Shown here: positions 1-6,727 of the stretch, one piece after another
How positions within the stretch are numbered: position 1 is the stretch's first letter
Layout of the letters: each line of letters begins with the position of its first letter
Assembly: GCF_022346185.1 (NCBI RefSeq)
Contig: NZ_JAKRMS010000018.1
Coordinates: forward strand, 1 to 46,855
From: Cellulomonas sp. ACRRI
GTDB taxonomy: Bacteria; Actinomycetota; Actinomycetes; Actinomycetales; Cellulomonadaceae
Direction: 5' to 3'
DNA: 46,855 nucleotides
Notes under the pieces: model-generated
What the model was told of the DNA's origin: nothing
Database searches by the model: none
The model's input: only the letters and a program-made list of their open reading frames with translations
Program-made: the position numbers and the translations under genes

Positions 1-95
1 CGTGCGGAGAACCGCGCGGTGGGGGCGCGCCCCGCGCGGGCCGCCCCGGGGAACCGGGGGGCCCGGCCCGTGCTGGTGGGGGGGTGGGGGGGTGC

Positions 96-266
96 TCAGG
101 CGACGACCATCGCCCCCCGCACCCGCTCGACCAGCTCGGCCGGGACCTCCGTGAGCCCGTGGTCGGCCTGCGCGTGCCGCGCCACCTCGGCGAGGATCTC
201 GTCCTCGGTGCCGGTGAACGCGCGGGCGCAGCCCGGGACGACGTCGCCGCAGCGGAAGGCCTTCAT
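96..266 (-). CDS. DUF1059 family small protein
   Basis: This 56-residue protein fits the small DUF1059 family of actinobacteria. It opens MKAFRCGDVVPGC, with Cys6 and Cys13 that could bind a metal or form a disulfide, and ends with the family-like stretch ADHGLTEVPAELVERVR. The ATG at 266 has a purine-rich AGAGGA ribosome site seven bases upstream. There is no signal peptide or membrane segment, so it is probably cytoplasmic. The molecular role of the family is unknown to me. It lies just downstream of the EAL gene on the same strand but with a gap of about 60 bases, so co-transcription is possible and not shown. Confidence 0.85.
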   Translation of the reverse strand: MKAFRCGDVVPGCARAFTGTEDEILAEVARHAQADHGLTEVPAELVERVRGAMVVA

Positions 267-327
267 GGTGGTGTCCTCTTCCTGGGTTCTGGGGACCCCG
301 GCGGGGCCCCTCGTCCACCGGCGCCGG

Positions 328-1428
328 TCAGGCGCCGGGTGAGTCGCAGACCGCGAGCACGAGCGCGTCGAGCGGCACGGTCCCGACGACCGCGCCGTTG
401 ACGTCGGTGCAGACCAGCGGGTGCCAGCGCCGCGGCTCGGGCCGGAGCATGGCGCGGCGCGCGGCCTCCGCGAGGGACGCGCTCGGCGCGACCGTCATCG
501 CCGGCGCCCACCGGCCGACGCCGTCCCGGACCTCCGCGACCCGGCCGTCGTCCCGCAGCAGCACCTCGGCCCCGTCGCGGTCCCGCCCGGCGCGGGCCGG
601 TCGCACGACGCTCGCGACGTTCCCCGTGAGCGACGCGCGCGACGCCGTGGCGCGGATGTGCGCGGCCTCCTCGGGCGGCAGCGCGGGCAGCATCTGCAGC
701 TGCGGGCGGCCCAGCGCCCAGCCCTGCGCGAGCGGGACGCGGAGCGCGATCAGGGCGTCGAGCTCGGCGCGCGTCTCGACGCCCTCGGCGAGGATCCAGC
801 CGTCCATCCGTCCGACCAGGTCGCCGAACACCTCGACGAGGGCCCGCTTCACCGGGTCCGCGTCGATGCCGGTGATCAGCGCGCGGTCGAGCTTCACGAC
901 GTCCGGGCGGAGCGCGAGCAGCAGCTCCAGGCCCGCGTACCCGGTGCCCGCGTCGTCCATGGCGACGAGCGCGCCGGCGCCCCGCACCCGGTCGAGCGTC
1001 GCCAGCACGCGGCCGTCCTCGTCCAGCCGGGTGTGCTCCGTCAGCTCCAGGACGAGGCGGGACAGGTCGGTGTGCCGCAGGAGCGCGCCGGCGACGGCGT
1101 CGTCCGCGAGCAGGTGCGGGTCGACGTTGACGGTGAGGAACGTGTTCGGCGGCAGGTCGGCGCGCGCGGCGACGGCCTTCTCCAGCACGCGCGCCTGGAG
1201 CGCCGGGTTCGCGCCCCAGCGGTGCGCGGCCGCGAACCAGACGTCGGGCGTGGCGCGCCACGGCCCGTCGAACCGAGACAGCAGCTCGTACCCGGCGACG
1301 AGGCCCGTGGTGAGCTCGACCACGGGCTGGGCGTGCAGGACGTGCGCGGCGGGATCCGCGAGGACGTGCCGGAGGGCGTCCCGCCAGCGCGGGTCGTCGA
1401 CCGGTGGGGCCGTCGGCTCGGCGTCGAT
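328..1428 (-). CDS. EAL-domain protein (c-di-GMP phosphodiesterase-like) with C-terminal CBS-like region
   Basis: The protein has an EAL domain at about residues 20-255. Key motifs are present: YELLSRF (ELL in place of EAL, Glu48), NVDPH, ELTEH, DDAGTGYAGLELL, KLDR, AEGVET and QGWALGRP. The metal ligands and the catalytic Lys/Glu positions therefore look intact, and hydrolysis of c-di-GMP to pGpG is plausible. Residues from about 290 to the end (MTVAPSASLAEAARRAML, then VCTDVNGAVVGTV) resemble a single CBS half-module, possibly a ligand-sensing part. The frame has no ATG, GTG or TTG before the domain. A strong AAGGAGG sits six bases before an in-frame ATC at 1428, used here as the start; a CTG at 1449 is the alternative. 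A TACCGT -10 box lies at 1484-1489. Confidence 0.8.
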   Translation of the reverse strand: MDAEPTAPPVDDPRWRDALRHVLADPAAHVLHAQPVVELTTGLVAGYELLSRFDGPWRATPDVWFAAAHRWGANPALQARVLEKAVAARADLPPNTFLTVNVDPHLLADDAVAGALLRHTDLSRLVLELTEHTRLDEDGRVLATLDRVRGAGALVAMDDAGTGYAGLELLLALRPDVVKLDRALITGIDADPVKRALVEVFGDLVGRMDGWILAEGVETRAELDALIALRVPLAQGWALGRPQLQMLPALPPEEAAHIRATASRASLTGNVASVVRPARAGRDRDGAEVLLRDDGRVAEVRDGVGRWAPAMTVAPSASLAEAARRAMLRPEPRRWHPLVCTDVNGAVVGTVPLDALVLAVCDSPGA

Positions 1429-1483
1429 GACGGCCCTCCTTCCGGGCAGCGGGGGGGTCGGCGGCGGCCGGCCCGGGGTGCCG

Positions 1484-1489
1484 ACGGTA
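1484..1489 (-). promoter_or_regulatory. Possible -10 box of the EAL gene
   Basis: On the minus strand this reads TACCGT, a TANNNT box about 55 bases before the proposed ATC start. No convincing -35 box is seen. Two copies of TTCACCCGG (1538-1546 and 1559-1567), exactly 21 bases apart, lie further upstream and could bind an activator. Confidence 0.35.
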
Positions 1490-1604
1490 CGTGCCGCGGA
1501 CGGGCCGCGGGGTGCCCCGGTGCACGTGGGCAGGGGTTTCACCCGGTGCGCGGCGTGGTTCACCCGGGCCGCGCGGACGAGCCGCGTGGCGCCCGTGCTC
1601 GGTC

Positions 1605-1967
1605 TCAGGCCGGCTGCCAGAGCTCCACGCGGTTGCCCTCGGGGTCCGTCACCCAGCCGAACCGCCCGACGCCCGCCATGTCCTGCGTCTCCGCGGCGAC
1701 GTCGGCGCCGCGCTCCCGCAGCTGCGCGAGCATCGCGTCGAGGTCGCGGACCCGGAAGTTCAGCATCGTGGCCTGCTCCGGCGACCCGAAGTAGTCGGTG
1801 TCCGGCTCGAACGCGGCGAACACGGTCGGGCCGGCCTCCTGCTGCCACAGGCCGTGCTCGTCGTCCTGGACCCCGAGCAGCTCTCGGTACCAGCGCGTGA
1901 GCGCCTCCGGGTCGCGCGCCCGCAGGAAGTAGCCCCCGATGCCGAGCACGCGCTCCACTCCGCTCAC
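1605..1967 (-). CDS. VOC/glyoxalase family protein
   Basis: This 120-residue protein has one complete vicinal oxygen chelate unit: GIGGYFLRARDPEALTRWY at the start, MLNFRVRDLDAMLAQL at the second beta-alpha-beta module, and WVTDPEGNRVELWQP at the end. The last motif carries the usual metal-binding Glu. VOC proteins include glyoxalases, dioxygenases and resistance proteins, so the substrate cannot be named. The GTG at 1967 overlaps the stop of the upstream small membrane protein gene as GTGA, which suggests translational coupling; GTG at 1958 is an alternative start. Confidence 0.85.
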   Translation of the reverse strand: MSGVERVLGIGGYFLRARDPEALTRWYRELLGVQDDEHGLWQQEAGPTVFAAFEPDTDYFGSPEQATMLNFRVRDLDAMLAQLRERGADVAAETQDMAGVGRFGWVTDPEGNRVELWQPA

Positions 1968-2161
1968 CGCCCGGCCAGGACGAGGACGACGACCGCGGCG
2001 AGCAGCAGGAACGGGGCGGCCTCGGCCAGCAGCGCCCGTGTCGGCCGGGGCGCGCGGGCGGGCGCGTCGCGCACGCTGGCGCCGAACGGCGCGCCGTTCG
2101 TGGCGGGCCGCTCGCCGAGCGGCCGGCGGTCGGTCGGGTCGGGCCGGTCGTCGTCGGGCAT
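1964..2161 (-). CDS. Small C-tail-anchored hypothetical protein
   Basis: This 65-residue protein starts at ATG 2161, preceded by a GGGGGAG ribosome site. The first 45 residues are charged and proline-rich. The last 17 residues (LLLAAVVVLVLAGR at the end) form one hydrophobic segment, so the protein is probably anchored by its C terminus with the N terminus in the cytoplasm. I do not recognise a family. Its stop overlaps the start of the VOC gene by four bases, so the two are probably made together. The start, ribosome site and coupling support a real gene, but the small size leaves some doubt. Confidence 0.6.
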   Translation of the reverse strand: MPDDDRPDPTDRRPLGERPATNGAPFGASVRDAPARAPRPTRALLAEAAPFLLLAAVVVLVLAGR

Positions 2162-2259
2162 CGCTCCCCCGTCCGGGTCGGTCGTCTGCCCCCGAGCGTG
2201 CCAGCGGGGCGGTGGCGCTGTACAGAGCGTTCGCCCGTCCACGCCGCGGGGCCGGCCGG

Positions 2260-3558
2260 TCAGCCCGCCTCCGGCGCGAGGGCGGCGATCTTCCGCTGCA
2301 GCACCCGCCGCTCCGCCGGGTTGGGGCACAGCGCGGCGGCGCGCGCGAGGTCGTCGCGCGCCTCGGCGTCGCGGCCGAGCCGGCGCAGCAGCTCGCCCCG
2401 CACCGACGGCAGCAGGTGCGACCCGGCGAGCACCCGCTCGGAGACGAGCCCGTCCACCACGGCGAGGCCGGCGGCGGGGCCGCGCGCCATCGCCACGGCG
2501 ACGGCGCGGTTGAGGTCGACGACCGGCGACGGTGCGAGCCGGCCGAGCGCCTCGTACAGCACGAGCACCCGCTCCCAGTCGGTGGCGTCGACGGACGCCG
2601 CGACCGCGTGGCACTCGGCGATGGCGGCCTGGAGCCCGTACGCGCCGAGGCCGCGCCCCACCCGCCCCGCGGCCGCGAGCGCCGCGCGACCCCGGCGGAT
2701 GGCGTCCCGGTCCCAGCGGCGGCGGTCCTGGTCCTCGAGCAGGACCGCCGACCCGTCCGCGGCGACCCGGGCCGGGAACCGCGCGGCGGTGAGCTCGAGC
2801 AGCGCGAGGAGCCCGAGCACCTCGGGCTCGTCCGGCGCCACGTGCGCCAGCACGCGGGCGAGCCGCACCGCCTCGCGCGCCAGGTCCGGGCGCAGCCAGT
2901 CCTCCCCGGAGGTCGCGGTCGACCCCTCGGTGAACACCAGGTACACGACCGCCAGCACCGAGCCCAGGCGCTCGCGGCGCTCGGCACCCTCGGGGACGGC
3001 GAACGGGACCCGGGCGGCGGTCAGGGTCTTCTTGGCCCGGGTGATCCGCGCCTGCACGGTGGCCGTGGGGACCAGGAACGCACGGGCGATCTCGTCGCTC
3101 GTCAGCCCGCCGACGACCCTCAGCGTCAGCGCGACCTGCGCCTCCCGCGAGAGCACCGGGTGGCACGCGACGAACATGAGCGCGAGCACGTCGTCGCCGA
3201 TGGCGTCGGGGTCCCGGAGCAGGTCCGCGTCGGGCGACGCCCCGGGCCCGTCCGCGGCGCGGGCCAGGGCCGCGTACCGGTCGTCGAGGGCGCTCCGCCG
3301 CCGGAACGCGTCGACGGCGCGCCGGCGGGCGGTCGTGACCAGCCACCCCGCGGGGTTCGCCGGCACGCCCGTGCGCGGCCACGCGACGAGCGCCTCGGCG
3401 AGCGCCTCCTGAGCGGCGTCCTCCGCGAGGGCGAGGTCGCCGGTGGACCGCGCCAGGGTCGCGACGATCCGGGCGGCGTCCGCGCGCCAGACCGCCTCGA
3501 CCGCGGCGCGGCCCTCCCCCGGCGTCGGCGTCAGAGCTGGCCCGTCGCCTCGCGCCAC
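2260..3558 (-). CDS. ECF42-type RNA polymerase sigma factor with C-terminal TPR-like extension
   Basis: The protein (432 residues) has an ECF sigma-2 region (DLALAEDAAQEALAEALVAW, then GWLVTTARRRAVD), a sigma-4 helix-turn-helix (LTSDEIARAFLVPTATVQAR), and a helical C-terminal extension of about 200 residues (SVLAVVYLVFTEG, AVAVAMARGPAAGLAVVD, ARAAALCPNPAERRVLQRKI). This architecture, together with a DGPF-family gene directly upstream, is that of the ECF42 group, in which the extension replaces a classical anti-sigma factor. The GTG at 3558 has a GGGAG ribosome site and overlaps the DGPF gene by 28 bases; a CTG at 3542 would also fit the family N terminus. The signal it responds to is unknown. 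Confidence 0.9.
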   Translation of the reverse strand: MARGDGPALTPTPGEGRAAVEAVWRADAARIVATLARSTGDLALAEDAAQEALAEALVAWPRTGVPANPAGWLVTTARRRAVDAFRRRSALDDRYAALARAADGPGASPDADLLRDPDAIGDDVLALMFVACHPVLSREAQVALTLRVVGGLTSDEIARAFLVPTATVQARITRAKKTLTAARVPFAVPEGAERRERLGSVLAVVYLVFTEGSTATSGEDWLRPDLAREAVRLARVLAHVAPDEPEVLGLLALLELTAARFPARVAADGSAVLLEDQDRRRWDRDAIRRGRAALAAAGRVGRGLGAYGLQAAIAECHAVAASVDATDWERVLVLYEALGRLAPSPVVDLNRAVAVAMARGPAAGLAVVDGLVSERVLAGSHLLPSVRGELLRRLGRDAEARDDLARAAALCPNPAERRVLQRKIAALAPEAG

Positions 3559-3953
3559 GCCCGCTCCCGCTGGATCCACGGGTTGTCCTGGGGGAACTCG
3601 TCGATGCTCGCGACCCGCCGCACCTCGACCTTCACCCCGGGGCCCTCGAGCGGCGCGCGCCGGGCCCACTCCACCGCCTCCGGCCGGGACGCGACGTCGA
3701 GGATCCAGTAGCCGCCGAACAGCTCCTTCGCCTCGCTGTAGGGGCCGTCGGTGACGACCGGCGGGGTCTGCGCGTAGTCGACGACGACGCTCTCGGCCGG
3801 GTCGTCGGACAGGCCCTCCATCGCGACGAGCACCCCGGCGGCGATGAGCTCCTCGTTGAACCGGCTCATCTTCTCGATCATGTCCTCGTCCTCGACGCCG
3901 GTGGCGCCCGGCGCCCACTCGTCGGTGCTCCGCATGATCAGCATGTACTTCAC
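3531..3953 (-). CDS. DGPF-domain (YCII-related) protein
   Basis: This 140-residue protein begins MKYMLIMRSTDEWAPG and carries TDGPYSEAKELFGGYWILD, the DGPF/YCII-related signature of COG3795. It ends with IDEFPQDNPWIQRERAWRE. Proteins of this type are the usual targets and partners of ECF42 sigma factors; their biochemical activity is not known. The GTG at 3953 fits the family start and has GGGAGGGG upstream. The next gene, the sigma factor, overlaps its end by 28 bases, so the pair forms an operon. A promoter matching the reported ECF42 consensus lies 55-80 bases upstream. Confidence 0.9.
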   Translation of the reverse strand: MKYMLIMRSTDEWAPGATGVEDEDMIEKMSRFNEELIAAGVLVAMEGLSDDPAESVVVDYAQTPPVVTDGPYSEAKELFGGYWILDVASRPEAVEWARRAPLEGPGVKVEVRRVASIDEFPQDNPWIQRERAWREATGQL

Positions 3954-4006
3954 GGCACTGCCCCTCCCTGGTCGCGGGTCCCTCGTCCGGACCCTCTCAC
4001 CCGGGT

Positions 4007-4033
4007 GTCGAACGGGGAACCCGCGGATCGACA
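4007..4033 (-). promoter_or_regulatory. ECF42-type autoregulated promoter
   Basis: On the minus strand TGTCGA (4033-4028) is followed after 17 bases by CGAC (4010-4007). I recall the ECF42 consensus as TGTCGA in the -35 region and CGA/TC in the -10 region, so this fits autoregulation of the DGPF-sigma operon. The two boxes also form the inverted repeat TGTCGA...TCGACA. Transcription would start near 4000, giving a leader of roughly 47 bases. Confidence 0.65.
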
Positions 4034-4056
4034 CGGGCGGCGGGGCGAGCGGTGCG

Positions 4057-4701
4057 TCACCCGCGCGCGTGCTCCGCCACGAACCGCGCCACGTCCGCCG
4101 TCTCCCGGTCGTCCATCGTGTGCCCGAGCCCCGGGTACCGCCGGGTCGTCGCGGCCGCGTGCCGCGCGGCCCACGACGCCAGGCGGGCCGCCCAGGCGTC
4201 GGGGACGACGTCGTCGCGGTCGCCGTGGCAGCACAGCACCGGGGGGCGCGCCCGGGTCACGGCGAGGTCGCGCCGGTCCCGTGCGACGGCGAGGAACGCC
4301 GACAGGGTGACCGCGTACCGGTACCGGTCGGGGGCGGCGCGCAGCAGCTGCACCGCGACGGCGCCGCCCTGCGAGAAGCCGACGAGCCCCGCCGACGACC
4401 AGCCCGGCTGCGCGTCCAGCCAGCGGGCCACCCCGGCGGCCGACTCCTCGAACCCGGTGGGATCCGCCCTGCTGACGTCCGCCCAGGCCCACCGGTCGCG
4501 CACGGGGAGCCGCCCGGCGAGGGCCACCCCCACCGCGCCGGTCGGCAGGGCGGCGAAGAACCGCGCCATGTCCTCGGGGACGCCCCCGGCGCCGTGCAGC
4601 AGCACGACCAGGTGCCGATCGCGCCCGTCCGCGGCCGACGACGCGTCGGACCACAGTGCGCCGGCGTCGACCGCCCGCGGCTCGCCGCCGCCCGTCGTCA
4701 G
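4057..4701 (-). CDS. Alpha/beta hydrolase (carboxylesterase/phospholipase-type)
   Basis: The protein has a compact alpha/beta hydrolase fold of the short carboxylesterase/lysophospholipase type. LHGAGG forms the oxyanion loop, GFSQGG holds the nucleophilic Ser, HGDRDDVVPD the acid and GLGHTMDD the His, so the triad is complete. There is no signal peptide, which suggests a cytoplasmic esterase; the substrate is unknown. No ATG, GTG or TTG is found in frame before the first beta strand. The CTG at 4701, overlapping the stop of the upstream methyltransferase as CTGA, is the best candidate and would give 214 residues through translational coupling. Confidence 0.8.
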   Translation of the reverse strand: MTTGGGEPRAVDAGALWSDASSAADGRDRHLVVLLHGAGGVPEDMARFFAALPTGAVGVALAGRLPVRDRWAWADVSRADPTGFEESAAGVARWLDAQPGWSSAGLVGFSQGGAVAVQLLRAAPDRYRYAVTLSAFLAVARDRRDLAVTRARPPVLCCHGDRDDVVPDAWAARLASWAARHAAATTRRYPGLGHTMDDRETADVARFVAEHARG

Positions 4702-5432
4702 TCCCCCCGTCGGGCGAGCACCACGTGCTCGAGCCCGGGACGGTCCGGCGCGTCCCGCACGTCGACCACCGTCAGCCCCGCCGCGGCCAGCGACGCCCGC
4801 ACCTCGGCCAGCGTCCGGAACCGCAGCGTCGACGCCGACGGCACCTCGGTGCCGTCCGGGAACCGGAACACCGACCGGAACGACACCAGCGGCAGGGTGA
4901 CGGCGGTGACCGCGAACTCCTCCACGACCCGCCCGGTGCCGGGCACGTCGCGCTCGCTCCCGGCTTCGCCCTCGGCCCAGGCCTCCCACGCGCGGGCCTC
5001 CGGGCGGCGCGTCTCGAGCACCAGGTGGCCGCCCGGCGCGAGCGCGGCGCGGATGCCGCGGAGCGTGGCGGACCAGTCGGCGTCCTCCAGGAACACCTGC
5101 GCGACGTTGCCCGTCATGGTGACGAGGTCGACCGCCAGGGGCGGCAGCGTCGTGGCGTCGCCGTGCAGCCAGGTGACGCGGTCGGCACCGGGCTTGGCGC
5201 GCGCGACGTCGAGCGAGGCGGCCGCCGGGTCCACGCCCGTGACCGCCAGCCCGTCGCCCGCCAGCAGCAGGGCGAGCGTGCCGGTGCCGCAGCCGACGTC
5301 GAGCACCCGGCGCGCGCCGACCTCCCGGGCGACCGCGCGGTAGAGCTCGAGGTCCGCGCGGTCGTCGTCGAACACGTCGTAGAGCGGGGCGAGCCGCGGG
5401 TCGGCGAAGATCGGGTCCGGCACGTCGGCCAC
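4698..5432 (-). CDS. Class I SAM-dependent methyltransferase
   Basis: This 244-residue protein has the Rossmann methyltransferase core: VLDVGCGTGTLALLLA is motif I, VTGVDPAAASLDVAR is motif II with the acidic ribose-binding residue, and LVTMTGNVAQVF is motif III/IV. The C-terminal half (TLRGIRAALAPGGHLVLETRRP) is typical of small-molecule methyltransferases of the MT25 type. The acceptor substrate is not evident. The start is GTG at 5432; no ribosome site is clear, and a GTG three codons later is possible. Its stop overlaps the hydrolase gene, so the two are probably co-expressed. Confidence 0.87.
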   Translation of the reverse strand: MADVPDPIFADPRLAPLYDVFDDDRADLELYRAVAREVGARRVLDVGCGTGTLALLLAGDGLAVTGVDPAAASLDVARAKPGADRVTWLHGDATTLPPLAVDLVTMTGNVAQVFLEDADWSATLRGIRAALAPGGHLVLETRRPEARAWEAWAEGEAGSERDVPGTGRVVEEFAVTAVTLPLVSFRSVFRFPDGTEVPSASTLRFRTLAEVRASLAAAGLTVVDVRDAPDRPGLEHVVLARRGD

Positions 5433-5473
5433 GCTACGGACCCGCGGCCGGGGCGCGCGACAGGTTTCCCCCG

Positions 5474-5507
5474 CCGGTACCCGGCGGTCCGGCCCGCCGG
5501 GTACCGG
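5474..5507 (-). terminator. Perfect 14-bp inverted repeat after the cupin gene
   Basis: Arms CCGGTACCCGGCGG (5474-5487) and CCGCCGGGTACCGG (5494-5507) are perfectly complementary with a six-base loop. The element is 13 bases past the cupin stop and about 40 bases before the methyltransferase start on the same strand. There is no T-run, so it could be a GC-type terminator or an operator for the methyltransferase gene. Confidence 0.55.
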
Positions 5508-5519
5508 TGGTGGTCCCGG

Positions 5520-5855
5520 TCAGCCGTGCGAGGGCTGGCCGGTCCCGGTCACCGTGGTCAGCAGGATCGCCGCGTCGCTGAGCGCCTCCACGCCGTGCCG
5601 GTCGTGCGTCAGCGTGGCCAGGAAGCCCGCCGGCAGCGTGTCGACGCGGCCGGCGCTGGAGACGGCGACCGTGCCGCGCAGCACGAGGATGCTGCCCGCC
5701 GGGGGGGAGTTGTGCTCGGCGAGCGCCGTGCCCGTGCGCAGCGCGATGACGGTCTGCCGCAGCGGCCCGTCGTGCACGACGATCTGCGCGCTGCGACCGT
5801 GCGGGTCCTGGTGGGCGAGGTCGATCTGCTCCTGCGCGAGCTGGTGCACGTCCAT
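5520..5855 (-). CDS. Small cupin-domain protein
   Basis: This 111-residue protein is a single conserved beta-barrel of the cupin type. The strands are visible as TVIALRTGTALAEHNSP, SILVLRGTVAVSSAGR and LPAGFLATLTHDRHGVEAL. It has His residues in the two cupin-like motif positions (EHN and THDRHGVEA), so metal binding is possible. The ATG at 5855 is preceded by GGGAGGAA at good spacing. Small cupins of this type are often annotated as anti-sigma-like or stress proteins, but I see nothing that assigns a reaction. It is transcribed alone. Confidence 0.8.
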   Translation of the reverse strand: MDVHQLAQEQIDLAHQDPHGRSAQIVVHDGPLRQTVIALRTGTALAEHNSPPAGSILVLRGTVAVSSAGRVDTLPAGFLATLTHDRHGVEALSDAAILLTTVTGTGQPSHG

Positions 5856-5959
5856 GCGGGGTTCCTCCCGGCGTCGTCGGCGGTTGCGCGTCCTACTCAA
5901 CACGGCCCGGCGCCCGGCCGCTATCACCTGGCCGGCACGTCGCCCGCGGTGGCACCCTC

Positions 5960-6727
5960 GTGGCCGTGACGGACGAGGACATCTGGACCGAGCGGGTCGC
6001 CGCGCGCTACGACGCCGACAGCGCCGCGATGTTCGCCCCCGGGGTGCTCGGCCCGGCCGTCGGCTTCCTGGCGGCCAGGGCGCAGGGCGGCCGGGCGCTG
6101 GAGCTGGCCGTCGGCACGGGGCGGGTCGCCCTGGCGCTGGCGGACCGCGGCGTGCCGGTCGCGGGGATCGAGCGGTCGGTCCCGATGGCGGCCAGGCTGG
6201 CCGCGAAGCCGGGCGCGGACCGGGTGCCCGTGACGATCGGCGACATGGCGACGGCGACCGCCCCGGGCCGGTTCCGCCTCGTGTACCTGGTGTTCAACGG
6301 CATCACGAACCTGCTGACGCAGGAGGCGCAGGTGGCGTGCTTCGTGAACGCCGCCCGGCACCTCGAGCCCGGCGGGGCGTTCGTGTGCGAGGTGTTCGTC
6401 CCGCAGCTGCGCCGGCTGCCCCCGGGCGAGGTGGCGCTGCCGTTCGACGTGAGCGACGCGCACCTCGGCTTCGACCGGTACGACGTGGTGGAGCAGCGCC
6501 TGGTGTCGCACCACTACACCGTCGAGCCGGACGGCTCCGTGACCACCGGTCGCTCGCCGCACCGGTACGTGTGGCCCGCGGAGCTCGACCTGATGGCGCG
6601 GATCGCCGGGATGCGGCTCACCGAGCGCTGGGCGGACTTCGCGGAGGCGCCGTTCACCGCGGAGAGCACCGCGCACGTCTCGGTGTGGCGGACCGCGGGC
6701 CGAGACCGGGTCAGCGCCCCTCGGTGA
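5960..6727 (+). CDS. Class I SAM-dependent methyltransferase
   Basis: The 255-residue protein contains ALELAVGTGRVALALA as motif I, VAGIERSVPMAARL as motif II and LVYLVFNGITNLLTQEAQ as motif IV, followed by a second beta-rich half (YTVEPDGSVTTGRSPHRYVW) seen in small-molecule methyltransferases of this type. It belongs to a different subfamily from the methyltransferase at 4698-5432. The start is GTG at 5960, or GTG at 5966; no ribosome site is clear, so the transcript may be leaderless. Its last 17 bases overlap the end of the convergent transporter gene. The acceptor is unknown. Confidence 0.85.
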   Translation: MAVTDEDIWTERVAARYDADSAAMFAPGVLGPAVGFLAARAQGGRALELAVGTGRVALALADRGVPVAGIERSVPMAARLAAKPGADRVPVTIGDMATATAPGRFRLVYLVFNGITNLLTQEAQVACFVNAARHLEPGGAFVCEVFVPQLRRLPPGEVALPFDVSDAHLGFDRYDVVEQRLVSHHYTVEPDGSVTTGRSPHRYVWPAELDLMARIAGMRLTERWADFAEAPFTAESTAHVSVWRTAGRDRVSAPR

